A DNA stretch of 64,000 bases, taken from NCBI GenBank assembly GCA_020444265.1, contig JAHLLH010000004.1, forward strand, positions 62,001-126,000, read 5' to 3'. Source of the stretch: a bacterium. Its GTDB lineage: Bacteria; Electryoneota; Electryoneia; Electryoneales; Electryoneaceae. The translations under genes and the position numbers were made by a program. The notes under the pieces were generated by a model that was given only the letters and a program-made list of their open reading frames with translations, was not told the origin of the DNA and did not search any database. Positions 33,324 to 41,875 of this stretch are shown here, in pieces (the first letter of the stretch is position 1; each line of letters starts with the position of its first letter).

Positions 33324-34313
33324 ATGCAGATCGGTTTTCTCTCCGAAAGCCTTGAAGATTATCTCGAGGTCATCTTTCGCCTGCTGCAAAAACAGAAGGT
33401 TGCACGGGTTCGTGACATCGCGAATCTGAAGGACGTGAAAACGTCCAGTGTGGTCTCCGCATTGCAGCGTCTCGCGAAAGAAGGGCTCGTAGACTACAAA
33501 GCGCGCGAGTATGTCGATCTGACTCCGGCTGGGCGTCAACTCGCGTTCCGCCTTTACCAACGGCACACCTTCCTGAAGCGATTCCTGACCGATTTCCTCC
33601 AGGTGGATCACGAAACCGCTGAAACCGACGCCTGCTCGATGGAGCATGCGATCAGTGTGACCACTCTCGATCGCATCACAGCGATGAGCGAATTCCTCTC
33701 CTACAGCCCGGATGTTGAAAAGGATCTGATTGACGGGTTCCGTGACCGTTGGTTGGCACATCTACACAAGCAGAAGCAGGGGCACAAGGATTCCGATGGC
33801 GAGAACGGGAAGGATGGCATCGTTGCCCTGAGCAGTTTGAAAGCGGGGCAGAGCGGGTACATCATCCGGATTGCAGCTGCAGATGATTTGCGCCTGTCGC
33901 TGATTCGCCGTGGCGTGCTGCCTGGAGCCTCCATCCACCTGCTCGAGAAACTGGCGAGCGGTTCGCTGATGGTACGGCTTGCCGGGGAACGGATGGAGTT
34001 GCAAAAAGGGGATGCGAAAGCGGTCCTGATTCGTCCCCAGGTGGAACGATCATCCGATACAGCGGAGAACGGTGAGACAGTTCGCACGCTTGCCGACATG
34101 ACGCCAGGTTGTGCGTTCCGTGTGAAGCGAGTGACCTCCAGCGGGGAAATTCGTGCAAGGATGAATGATATGGGGTTTATCCGAGGTGCGGAGGGACGCA
34201 TCCTGCGTGAAGCCCTGCTTCGTGACCCCATCGAGGTCGAGCTGGCAGGCACTCTTCTTTCGTTGAGACGACTGGAAGCGACTACGATTGTGGTGGAGGA
34301 ACTGGATGCGTGA
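33324..34313 (+). CDS. DtxR-type repressor fused to two FeoA-like domains
   Basis: 329 residues from the ATG at 33324 (GTG at 33318 possible). The order is: DtxR winged helix (about 1-65; SLEDYLEVIFRLLQKQ, IANLKDVKTSSVVSALQRL), dimerisation and metal domain (about 66-150; QVDHETAETDACSMEH), a charged linker, a FeoA/SH3-like domain (about 172-235; SLKAGQSGYIIRIAA, RLSLIRRGVLPGASI), and a second FeoA domain (about 255-328; LADMTPGCAFRVKRV, RARMNDMGFIRGAE). The first SH3-like domain could be the normal third domain of DtxR, and the second a captured FeoA. The gene overlaps feoB by eight bases, so sensing and transport are made from one message. Iron-dependent autoregulation is expected. Confidence 0.9.
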   Translation: MQIGFLSESLEDYLEVIFRLLQKQKVARVRDIANLKDVKTSSVVSALQRLAKEGLVDYKAREYVDLTPAGRQLAFRLYQRHTFLKRFLTDFLQVDHETAETDACSMEHAISVTTLDRITAMSEFLSYSPDVEKDLIDGFRDRWLAHLHKQKQGHKDSDGENGKDGIVALSSLKAGQSGYIIRIAAADDLRLSLIRRGVLPGASIHLLEKLASGSLMVRLAGERMELQKGDAKAVLIRPQVERSSDTAENGETVRTLADMTPGCAFRVKRVTSSGEIRARMNDMGFIRGAEGRILREALLRDPIEVELAGTLLSLRRLEATTIVVEELDA

Positions 34314-36546
34314 CCGAACTCGCCACCGCAACCGTTTCCATCACACGATGAAACGGGATCTGCTCCATCGGGATCGTCCACAGGGGGGGAGACGGTCTGG
34401 GAAGGTCTTTCGGATTGCCCTCGCGGGAAACCCCAATGCGGGTAAGACCAGCCTCTTCAACGCTCTGACCGGGCAGCACCAGCACATCGGTAACTACCCC
34501 GGTGTGACGGTCGAGAAGAAGATCGGGTTTTTTAATACCCAGGACATCAGTCTCGAGATCACCGACCTGCCCGGCACCTACAGCCTGACCGCCTATTCGA
34601 TTGAAGAGGTTGTAGCACGTGACTTTGTCATGTATGAGCAGCCCGACCTGATTGTCGATGTGATCGACTCGACCAACATCGAACGAAATCTCTATCTCCT
34701 GCTTCAATTCCGTGAGCTTGGTGTCCCAGTGGTGGGGGTGCTGAACATGATGGACGAGGCCGAAGAAAAGGGCATCCAGATCGACCATGAGCAGCTTGGA
34801 ACGATCTTAGGAATCCCATTTGTAAAAACGGTCGGCCATCGTGGCACGGGAGTCCAGGAGCTGGTAGATCTATTGCTCTCCCTCGCACGTGGCGAGGAGA
34901 CCATTGAGGGACGGCCTGTTAATTATGGCCGGGAGCTGGAAGGCCAGCGTGAAGACCTGGTCGCAGAACTGGCCCTGGACCCCAGCTTCTCCTCACAGTT
35001 CAGCCTTGACTGGATGGCGATTAAACTTCTCGAAGAGGATGAAGATGCGATCGCGAAGGTCAAAGGGAGTCATTTCCAGGCCGAACAGATCATCGAACAT
35101 GCGGCACGCGCCCGGACATGGATCAAACGCCACTTCAACGAAGAGGCCGGGGTGGTGGTTGCCGAGCAACGCTATGCCTACATCCACGGTGCGGTGCGTG
35201 AGACGGTCAAGAAGAAACGACCTCGTCATCGGATTACTACAACCGAACGAATCGATCGGATCGCCTTGAACCGTTTTGGTGGCCTCTTTGTTTTCTTCGC
35301 CATGATGTTCCTCGTCTACCAGTTTACCTTCGCCATCGGCAACCCCCTTTCCGACCTGATTGATGCCGGGTTTGGTGCACTTGGGCAACTTGTGACCACT
35401 CTACTGCCAGCCAGTTTGCTGCGTGACCTGGTTGTCGATGGGATCATCGGGGGTGTGGGTGGGGTGCTCGTCTTTTTCCCTCTGGTCATGCTGCTTTTCT
35501 TCGGGTTGGCATTCCTCGAGGATACGGGCTACATGGCTCGTGCCGCCTTTGTGATGGACCATTTTTTCCATCTATTCGGGCTGCATGGACGGTCCTTTAT
35601 CCCTTTCATGATTGCTACCGGGTGCGCAGTGCCAGCGGTCATGTCTGCAAGGACGCTCGTCAACCCCCGTGACCGGATCATCACCGTGCTGGTCACTCCG
35701 CTGCTGATGTGTGGCGCAAAGTCTCCGGTGATCGCGATGCTCGCAGCCGCCTTCTTCCCGGAAAAATCAGCGTTGATTTTCTGGCTGGTCTGGTTGGCCG
35801 GTTGGTTGATTGCCTTCACCATCGCGCTGGTGTTCCGCCGTACCCTCTTCAAGGGCGAGGCGGCACCCTTTGTAATGGAATTGCCACCCTACCGGATGCC
35901 GACTTTCCGGGCCATGGTGCAGCACATGTGGGAACGAGGTGTCCTTTACCTGCGCAAAGCGGGAACAATCATTCTCGCGGCGAGCATTGTCCTCTGGTTC
36001 CTGCTCAACTTCCCCCAGCGAACTGCCGACACCCTGCCGGTCTCCGACCCGCAGATGGCGCAAGTTGAGCAGACGGTTGCTGTGGACACAGCAATGGACG
36101 AAAACAAAGCGCTCCAGGATGACCTGGTCTACAGCTATGCGGGCCGTATCGGGCACGCCATGGAGCCGATCCTCCGTCCCGCCGGTTTCGACTGGAAGAT
36201 TGGAGTTGCCCTGCTCAGCGGTGCGGCGGCAAAGGAAGTGATTGTGTCGACCATGGGCATTGTCTACGGTGTCGGGGAGGCCGATCCCGACCAGGAAGCC
36301 TCCGCCGAACGTGCACCATTGCGTGAACGCATCGCCTCCGACCCGACTTACTCACGCGCCACAGCACTGGCCCTGATGTTCTTCGTTCTGATCTACTTCC
36401 CCTGCATCGCCACCCTGGCGGTGGTCAAGAAGGAGCTTGGTAGCTGGAAGTGGTCAGCTTTCCTCGCAGTCTACACGGTTATTGTCGCATGGGCGTTGGC
36501 AGTGACTGTCTACCAGACGGGAGTGCTGTTTGGGTTGGGGGCGTAA
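34306..36546 (+). CDS. feoB: Ferrous iron transporter FeoB
   Basis: 746 residues from the ATG at 34306 (GGAGGA six bases upstream, overlapping the previous stop). After a basic ~30-residue head comes the G domain with G1 GNPNAGKTS (about 40-48), switch region NYPGVTVEKK, G3 DLPGTYSL and G4 NMMD, then a helical GDI region. The membrane part (about 320-745) contains the family Cys and gate motifs in FIPFMIATGCAVPAVMSAR and YFPCIATLAVVKKELG. FeoB imports Fe2+ across the inner membrane. FeoA function is supplied by the fused upstream protein. A terminator follows 42 bases after the stop. Confidence 0.97.
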   Translation: MRDRTRHRNRFHHTMKRDLLHRDRPQGGRRSGKVFRIALAGNPNAGKTSLFNALTGQHQHIGNYPGVTVEKKIGFFNTQDISLEITDLPGTYSLTAYSIEEVVARDFVMYEQPDLIVDVIDSTNIERNLYLLLQFRELGVPVVGVLNMMDEAEEKGIQIDHEQLGTILGIPFVKTVGHRGTGVQELVDLLLSLARGEETIEGRPVNYGRELEGQREDLVAELALDPSFSSQFSLDWMAIKLLEEDEDAIAKVKGSHFQAEQIIEHAARARTWIKRHFNEEAGVVVAEQRYAYIHGAVRETVKKKRPRHRITTTERIDRIALNRFGGLFVFFAMMFLVYQFTFAIGNPLSDLIDAGFGALGQLVTTLLPASLLRDLVVDGIIGGVGGVLVFFPLVMLLFFGLAFLEDTGYMARAAFVMDHFFHLFGLHGRSFIPFMIATGCAVPAVMSARTLVNPRDRIITVLVTPLLMCGAKSPVIAMLAAAFFPEKSALIFWLVWLAGWLIAFTIALVFRRTLFKGEAAPFVMELPPYRMPTFRAMVQHMWERGVLYLRKAGTIILAASIVLWFLLNFPQRTADTLPVSDPQMAQVEQTVAVDTAMDENKALQDDLVYSYAGRIGHAMEPILRPAGFDWKIGVALLSGAAAKEVIVSTMGIVYGVGEADPDQEASAERAPLRERIASDPTYSRATALALMFFVLIYFPCIATLAVVKKELGSWKWSAFLAVYTVIVAWALAVTVYQTGVLFGLGA

Positions 36547-36588
36547 AAGGGGGAGTATCTCATTAGGATGCATGAGGTTGTAATGTGC

Positions 36589-36619
36589 CCCGGCTTGTCT
36601 TGCCAAGCCGGGTTTCTTT
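36589..36619 (+). terminator. Terminator of the iron-uptake operon
   Basis: A 9-bp perfect stem (CCCGGCTTG / CAAGCCGGG, loop TCTTGC) followed by TTTCTTTA. Confidence 0.85.
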
Positions 36620-36631
36620 AAGGAGCAAAAC

Positions 36632-36659
36632 GCCCCGGTTTGACATGTCAAACCGGGGC
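36632..36659 (-). terminator. Terminator of the glycosyltransferase gene
   Basis: A 28-base perfect palindrome (GCCCCGGTTTGACA and its complement). Read on the minus strand it is followed by GTTTTGC, 20 bases beyond the glycosyltransferase stop. It may also back up feoB termination. Confidence 0.7.
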
Positions 36660-36679
36660 ATCCTTTTGTATGTCAAGTG

Positions 36680-37804
36680 TTACCCCAACCGCTCGACCAA
36701 CTCCTTTACATCACCCCAGTGGAAGAACCGTTCCTTCGGCAAGGCGCGCAGGTTTTCTCGCCATCCTTCGACATCCGAACGTGTGACCGCAAGGATCTTG
36801 TTCGCTGCATCAGATGGGGATTCGTAGGGAATGGTCAGCCCAAGCCGCTCACGCTTGATGACTTCGCTATTCGCTGAACCCTGGTTGTCGAGCATCGGGA
36901 CACGATAGGCGCAGGCTTCGTAGAAACGGTTGGTACGTGGCCAGTTACGCACGGGTCCGGGGAGCTCATAATCCGCGGTGGTGAAGACAAGATCAAGGCC
37001 ATCATACATGCCCGCGAGATCGGTGCGCGGGTCGTATCGCCCCTCGAGGCTGATATTGTCGAACTGGGCGGCTTCTCGCTCGAGTACCGGTTCGAGCAGG
37101 TAGTCGGGGATGCCACGGACCCGGATGTGGACACGGTCTCCGCCCTGGAGAGCCGTCTGCTTGATAATCTCCCACGTCCTGCGGCAGCGCAGCACACCGA
37201 AATAGCCGATGGTGAGGCGATCGCCAGTGGCAGGGGAAGTGTTGACCCCATTTCTTGGCGCGACACGGTCTTCGTACAACTTGTTTTCGTACAGCAGCAC
37301 CTTTTCATCCTCCACGCCGAGGTAGGGTCCGAAGTAGTGGTCTGTGAAGGCTTGAGAGGTGACGACAATATTGCTGGCACGGCGGACCATCCAGCGCTCA
37401 AAGCCACGCAGGATGCGACTGACCAGACTGTCGCCCGCCTGTGCTGTGCGAATATCGGCGACATGGTACACCAGGGTCGGGCTGTTAGGGGTGAAGAGCA
37501 GCGCGAGACGGGCCAGCAGCATCAGATCAAACCCCATGGCATAAATGACATCCGCTTTACGGAAGGCATAACTCAGCCTGGGCAGGCTGAACAGCAGAGG
37601 GAGGATGCGTGCGGCGTAGCGGCGATGTCCAAATCTTGCTTGTACGGTCTGGGAGACTTCGGCAGAAGGAAGCTGGCCATCACGCACAAAAAGATGCGCA
37701 TGGAGCTGGATCCCGGTTCGCTGCACCTCTTCCGTGAAACGGACAAAATGCGGATCTCGTACCACGGGTACGAGCATCTGCATCCGTTGCATTTCGAGGT
37801 TCAT
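36680..37804 (-). CDS. Glycosyltransferase family 4-like protein
   Basis: 374 residues from the ATG at 37804. The two-domain GT-B layout is visible: an N-terminal half with DVIYAMGFDLMLLARL and LVYHVADIRT, and a C-terminal half beginning about residue 190 with RLTIGYFGVLR, then GRYDPRTDLAGMYDGLDLVF and the family's RTNRFYEACAYRVPMLDNQGSANSEVI. The second half resembles the sugar-nucleotide-binding E-x7-E region of GT4 enzymes (FYEACAYRVPM). The substrate is unknown. It is transcribed alone, divergently from the dehydrogenase-like gene, and is not inside a polysaccharide cluster. Confidence 0.82.
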   Translation of the reverse strand: MNLEMQRMQMLVPVVRDPHFVRFTEEVQRTGIQLHAHLFVRDGQLPSAEVSQTVQARFGHRRYAARILPLLFSLPRLSYAFRKADVIYAMGFDLMLLARLALLFTPNSPTLVYHVADIRTAQAGDSLVSRILRGFERWMVRRASNIVVTSQAFTDHYFGPYLGVEDEKVLLYENKLYEDRVAPRNGVNTSPATGDRLTIGYFGVLRCRRTWEIIKQTALQGGDRVHIRVRGIPDYLLEPVLEREAAQFDNISLEGRYDPRTDLAGMYDGLDLVFTTADYELPGPVRNWPRTNRFYEACAYRVPMLDNQGSANSEVIKRERLGLTIPYESPSDAANKILAVTRSDVEGWRENLRALPKERFFHWGDVKELVERLG

Positions 37805-38065
37805 CACGGCCAGACTCCAGGCATGGTGGCAGCCACATCAACGGTGCATTGTAGCCAGCAGGTAGCGATCCTGCAAGAAGATTTTGCGAATTGGACATTA
37901 CACTCTGCTGGTCGCTCGTGGGTGCTGACTCGCCCCTGTCGGCTGGTAGAAGGTGCGCTATTGCGGGAGAAGGGACATCTCGGCAATCTTTACACACATG
38001 CCCGGCTCGAACCTGTTCGCAGAGGTGTAAAAACGTCCGGCACAGTCCGTGAATTTGGAGAAAAG

Positions 38066-38860
38066 ATGGATCTCGGCATTCGAAACCGTGTAGCGTTGGT
38101 CACCGCAAGCAGTGCAGGGTTGGGTTTCGCCGCAGCGAAAGCACTGTCGATGGAAGGTGCTCGTGTTGCGATCTGCGGACGGACCGCTGAGACGCTCGAG
38201 TGGGCGGCGGAAACGATCCGTGCAGCAACCGATGGGGAGGTGGTTTCCTTTATCGCCGATGTCTCCAGGAAAGAAGATTGTGCTGAACTGGTGAAGAACG
38301 TGAAGGATGAGCTTGGGCCGATTGAGATCCTGGTCAACAACTCCGGAGGTCCTCGTCCCGGTCAGTTTGAATCCCTCGAGGATGAGGATTGGCGAGCGGG
38401 GCTCGATTCAACCTTGATGAATGTGGTTCAGCTGGTCCGTCTCGTGTTGCCCGATATGAAAGAAGCGAGGTGGGGACGGATTGTGACCATCACCTCCTCC
38501 TCGGCGAAGGAGCCGGTCGGAACCCTACTGCTCTCGAACACCATTCGCCCTGCCGTGCATGGCTTGACCAAATCCCTCGCACGTGAACTTGGCCCGCACA
38601 ACATCACCATCAACACCGTCCAGCCCGGGTATTACCTGACTGAACGGCTGCGAGAGGTGGCGCTGATCAATGCGGAGAAACAGGGTATCAGCGAGGATGA
38701 TGCGTTGAAAAACATGGCGGGGGACACACCGCTGGGACGTCTTGGAAAGCCTGACGAACTCGGCGAAGCCATTGCCTTCCTTTGCAGCAAACGTGCTTCC
38801 TACATCACAGGGACCACTCTTCTTGCCGATGGGGGCCGTACCCTCGGGACGAGTTACTGA
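38066..38860 (+). CDS. Divergent SDR-family oxidoreductase (BKR-like)
   Basis: 264 residues from the ATG at 38066 (GGAGA four bases upstream); the frame is open much further upstream but that part is antisense to the glycosyltransferase. It has the SDR fold: TASSAGLGFAAAKAL in place of the usual TGxxxGxG, VNNSGGPRPG, and a C-terminal GTTLLADGGRTL. The catalytic Tyr-x3-Lys is missing: the positions are Ser157 and Arg161 (LLLSNTIRPAV). This matches a known SDR subgroup described as resembling beta-ketoacyl-ACP reductase but lacking the canonical nucleotide and catalytic motifs. Its reaction is therefore uncertain, and FabG should not be assumed. Confidence 0.9.
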   Translation: MDLGIRNRVALVTASSAGLGFAAAKALSMEGARVAICGRTAETLEWAAETIRAATDGEVVSFIADVSRKEDCAELVKNVKDELGPIEILVNNSGGPRPGQFESLEDEDWRAGLDSTLMNVVQLVRLVLPDMKEARWGRIVTITSSSAKEPVGTLLLSNTIRPAVHGLTKSLARELGPHNITINTVQPGYYLTERLREVALINAEKQGISEDDALKNMAGDTPLGRLGKPDELGEAIAFLCSKRASYITGTTLLADGGRTLGTSY

Positions 38861-39011
38861 CCCGTTTCTATTACTTGTGTACGCAAGAGGCATCCTGCTG
38901 ACCGGGAGGCATGTTGTCTCTTTGTGATTTGGGTCAAGTCTATTCGAGCACAGTGGTTATACACTGAGTGAGTTGGTGTACGCAATACAGAATGACCGTG
39001 GAGAAGCTGAG

Positions 39012-40895
39012 ATGAATCGTCAAGCCCCCCTCTTCCTGGTTCTGACTCTGTCGCTTCTGGTAGCAGGACCTCTCGTCGCCCAACCCTCCCAAGATTGTCA
39101 GCTCGGAGTCGGAACCAACATTGCTGGGCCGGTGGACTACGGCAGCGAATGGCCCTTTGTAAATGCCTTTAAGTATTCGCGCACCTGGACCATCCAGAAC
39201 TCAGTCTGGGTCGGGGGTGGGGAAAATCCATGGGACTATGAAGCGTTACATGATTCCCTTCAGGTGGATATGGATGGTTACCCGCTTTACCTGCCGCAGA
39301 GCTTCGCTTCTGCCGAAACATCCGTGGTGGTGGCGGCAGTATTCGCCAATCCAGTGGTGATGCCGCAGGGGGATTATGTGATGCTCTATGAAGGTGTAGG
39401 CACGTTCGAAACCTACTCCGCCTTCACTATCACCAGCAGCGAACCAGGTCGTCTGGTCATCCATGTGGATGCTGATCCGAACGATAATATTGGCACCATC
39501 CGTATCCTCACCTCGGACGAGAGCGATCCCGTGCGCAACATTCGCTTCATTATGCCGGGCCACGAGGAAACCTACGCCAGCGAACCCTTTGAGCCGAACT
39601 GGCTGGAGAAGCTGGAACCCTTCAACAGCATTCGTTTCATGGACTGGGGCATCACGAACAACAGCATCCTGAGCAGCTGGGAGGAGCGTCCCCACGTCGA
39701 TGACTACACCTGGACCCGGCACGGTGTGCCCTACGAGTGGATGGTCCGTTTATGCAACATGACCCAGAAAGACATGTGGATCTGTGTGCCGCACCTTGCG
39801 GACGATACTTACATCGAGAACCTCGCAATCCTCGTACGTGACAGTCTCGACACAAATCTGGAGGTCTATGTCGAATATTCCAATGAGACCTGGAACTGGA
39901 TGTTCGAACAGACCCACTATCTGAATGACAATGGCGATCAGGACGTCCCCTGGCCGGAACGAACCGTTCCCTATATCCAGAACACTCTCGACATCTGGAG
40001 TGGGGTCTTTGAGGGGCAGATGGACCGTCTGACACGAGTCGTTGGTGTGCAGGGCGGCTACTTCGATGTTGCAAATCGTGTCGCCTCCAACCTGCGTGAG
40101 GGCAGTGTCGATGCCCTGTCCCCTGCCGCCTATTTCCACTTTACCAGCGAGGGCTATGAGGCGCTTGAAACGGCAGGTGAGGATGCGACGGTGGAGATGG
40201 TGCTCGAATGGGCAGAATATGGGATGGACCATGAATCCTATCCTGCGATGGTTGAGATGGCAGGACTCGCGGAAACATTAGGGCTGGAGCTGCTTTTCTA
40301 CGAGGGTGGTCAGCACTTGACTCCGAACCCATTTGGGAGTGTGCAACCCTATAACCAGGCTTTGGTGGATGCTCAGTTGGACGATGGCATGTACGACCTT
40401 TATGCAGATTGGCTGGATCGTCTCAGAAACCTCTCCGACGACCCCAAGCTGCTGATGAATTTCTCCTTCATGTCACCACTCTCGGGACGCTACGGTAGCT
40501 GGGGAGCGCTGACGAGTGTCGATCTGCAACCGCCTTACATCGAGACCGCTCCCAAGTACCAGGCCCTACTCGAGGCGATTGTACTCTGTGAGGAAACCGG
40601 GATAGGCGAAGGGGGGCGGGCGCACATGCCATCGGAGGTGAAGCTACTGCCCAACCAGCCAAACCCTTTTAACCCTGTCTCTTTGATTACCTATCAGCTT
40701 CCCGCCGATCAGCCGGTGAGCTTGAGCTTGTTTAATGTGATGGGGCAACGGGTGATGGTGCTCGACGAGGGCCATCGTCGTGCCGGTCTGCACCAGGTAC
40801 AACTCGATGCTTCCGGCCTGGCGAGTGGGGTTTATCTCTACCAACTCGAAGCAGGTAACCGGAAACTAACCCGAAAGTTGATGCTGTTGAAATAG
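39012..40895 (+). CDS. Secreted glycosidase-like protein with type IX-style sorting domain
   Basis: 627 residues from the ATG at 39012 (GGAG upstream). A signal peptide (to about LVAQP) is followed by a beta-rich region (to about 195) and then a TIM-barrel-like region (about 195-530). Two acidic residues fit a clan GH-A retaining glycosidase: Glu292 in VEYSNETWNWMF (acid/base, after Asn) and Glu431 in LLFYEGGQHL (nucleophile). The C-terminal ~80 residues are a sorting domain (LPNQPNPFNPVSLITYQLP, ending in VYLYQLEAG...KLMLLK). It probably acts on a polysaccharide at the cell surface. Similar proteins are often annotated only as cellulose-binding or hypothetical. The enzyme class is inferred from the two motifs. 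Confidence 0.75.
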   Translation: MNRQAPLFLVLTLSLLVAGPLVAQPSQDCQLGVGTNIAGPVDYGSEWPFVNAFKYSRTWTIQNSVWVGGGENPWDYEALHDSLQVDMDGYPLYLPQSFASAETSVVVAAVFANPVVMPQGDYVMLYEGVGTFETYSAFTITSSEPGRLVIHVDADPNDNIGTIRILTSDESDPVRNIRFIMPGHEETYASEPFEPNWLEKLEPFNSIRFMDWGITNNSILSSWEERPHVDDYTWTRHGVPYEWMVRLCNMTQKDMWICVPHLADDTYIENLAILVRDSLDTNLEVYVEYSNETWNWMFEQTHYLNDNGDQDVPWPERTVPYIQNTLDIWSGVFEGQMDRLTRVVGVQGGYFDVANRVASNLREGSVDALSPAAYFHFTSEGYEALETAGEDATVEMVLEWAEYGMDHESYPAMVEMAGLAETLGLELLFYEGGQHLTPNPFGSVQPYNQALVDAQLDDGMYDLYADWLDRLRNLSDDPKLLMNFSFMSPLSGRYGSWGALTSVDLQPPYIETAPKYQALLEAIVLCEETGIGEGGRAHMPSEVKLLPNQPNPFNPVSLITYQLPADQPVSLSLFNVMGQRVMVLDEGHRRAGLHQVQLDASGLASGVYLYQLEAGNRKLTRKLMLLK

Positions 40896-40910
40896 GCCCT
40901 GTTTTCATGG

Positions 40911-40957
40911 AAACCGGCAGGCAACTATCCACACGGAATCGTTGCCTGCCGGTTTTT
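40911..40957 (+). terminator. Terminator after the glycosidase-like gene
   Basis: A 15-bp perfect stem (AAACCGGCAGGCAAC and complement, 40911-40925 and 40941-40955), a 15-base loop and a T-tract ending TTTTTC. Confidence 0.9.
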
Positions 40958-41023
40958 CGTTGTTGCGCAAGTGAAACAGGAGGTTTAGTATAAGAGAGGC
41001 CCTATGATCATCATGAGGTGACT

Positions 41024-41761
41024 ATGAAACACATCTACTTATCCCTGCTTGCCATCACCCTGTTTATGGGGTGCGCTGCTACCTACCGTTACCCGGACAC
41101 CCCCCAGCCGAAAATGGACGGGGGAGAAATCGTCCGATACCGTTTTGAAGGGTCAGGGGAAGCCGTTGTTCTTTTCCCGGAAAATGGTAGCCGCGAGGAT
41201 GCGCTACGCTTCAAATCTGGTGCTCAGCTTAGCGTGCGGACAGGAATCCTGACGGATCCCGAAACACGAGTCTCGGGCAACTTCAGCTTTGAGGACAAGG
41301 TGACGGGTGAAAAACTCTCGATCCTGGCCAGCGCACGTTACCCGGAAGCATTTTTCAGCGAAGGACACGATGATCTTGTTCGCGCGAATGGGGATTTTGC
41401 CTTGCTCGATGGCGAAATCCCAAGGGGGCTTCTTTCATACGATCTCAGTCGTACCACCAACCAGTCCTTTGGTGAAATGGAAGGATGGAAATACACATGT
41501 GGGGTTGAACGTGGATCGGAAGGGGTTGTACTGCGCGACAAGATCGGTGTTGTTGCTCGAATCGCTATGAATCGGACGAGGATCACCACACAGTATCGAC
41601 CGGGCACGTCCGATAGCGAGATGCGTCGTGCAATGAAGGCTTTCCTGTTGACCAGGATGCTCAGTCGTTTTGTCCTTTCGCAACGGCCAAACCGTGTTGA
41701 CATCCCTGATCGTACCGTTCCCTGGATAACCTGGCCCCCGGTCCAAATCGGCAGCAGGTAG
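41024..41761 (+). CDS. Lipoprotein of unknown function
   Basis: 245 residues from the ATG at 41024 (GAGG five bases upstream). The signal peptide carries a lipobox-like LFMGC. The mature protein is beta-rich in its first two thirds (GEIVRYRFEGSGEAVVLF, SVRTGILTDPETRVSGNFSF, LSYDLSRTTNQSF), followed by a basic helical C-terminus (EMRRAMKAFLLTRMLSRFVL). No family was recognised. It sits alone between the glycosidase terminator and the oligopeptidase gene. Confidence 0.75.
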   Translation: MKHIYLSLLAITLFMGCAATYRYPDTPQPKMDGGEIVRYRFEGSGEAVVLFPENGSREDALRFKSGAQLSVRTGILTDPETRVSGNFSFEDKVTGEKLSILASARYPEAFFSEGHDDLVRANGDFALLDGEIPRGLLSYDLSRTTNQSFGEMEGWKYTCGVERGSEGVVLRDKIGVVARIAMNRTRITTQYRPGTSDSEMRRAMKAFLLTRMLSRFVLSQRPNRVDIPDRTVPWITWPPVQIGSR

Positions 41762-41817
41762 CTCCAGGGCAAACGTCCCGATGGTTGCTGTGACCGATGA
41801 TCCGCACGTATCCTGTA

Positions 41818-41845
41818 AATCCCGACACCCAGTGGTGGCGGGATT
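41818..41845 (+). terminator. Probable terminator between the lipoprotein and pepF
   Basis: AATCCCG and CGGGATT enclose a second short stem (CACC/GGTG). It is followed by CTTCATCT, which is only weakly T-rich. Confidence 0.4.
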
Positions 41846-41875
41846 CTTCATCTGGCGTGGCAAAGAGAGGATTTC

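Noticed and set aside
37127-38065. N-terminal extension of the SDR gene
   Set aside because: It is antisense to the glycosyltransferase, and the SDR fold begins at the ATG at 38066, which has a ribosome binding site.
38950-39011. Promoter of the glycosidase-like gene (TATACA near 38960)
   Set aside because: No acceptable -35 at 16-18 bases; not strong enough to list.
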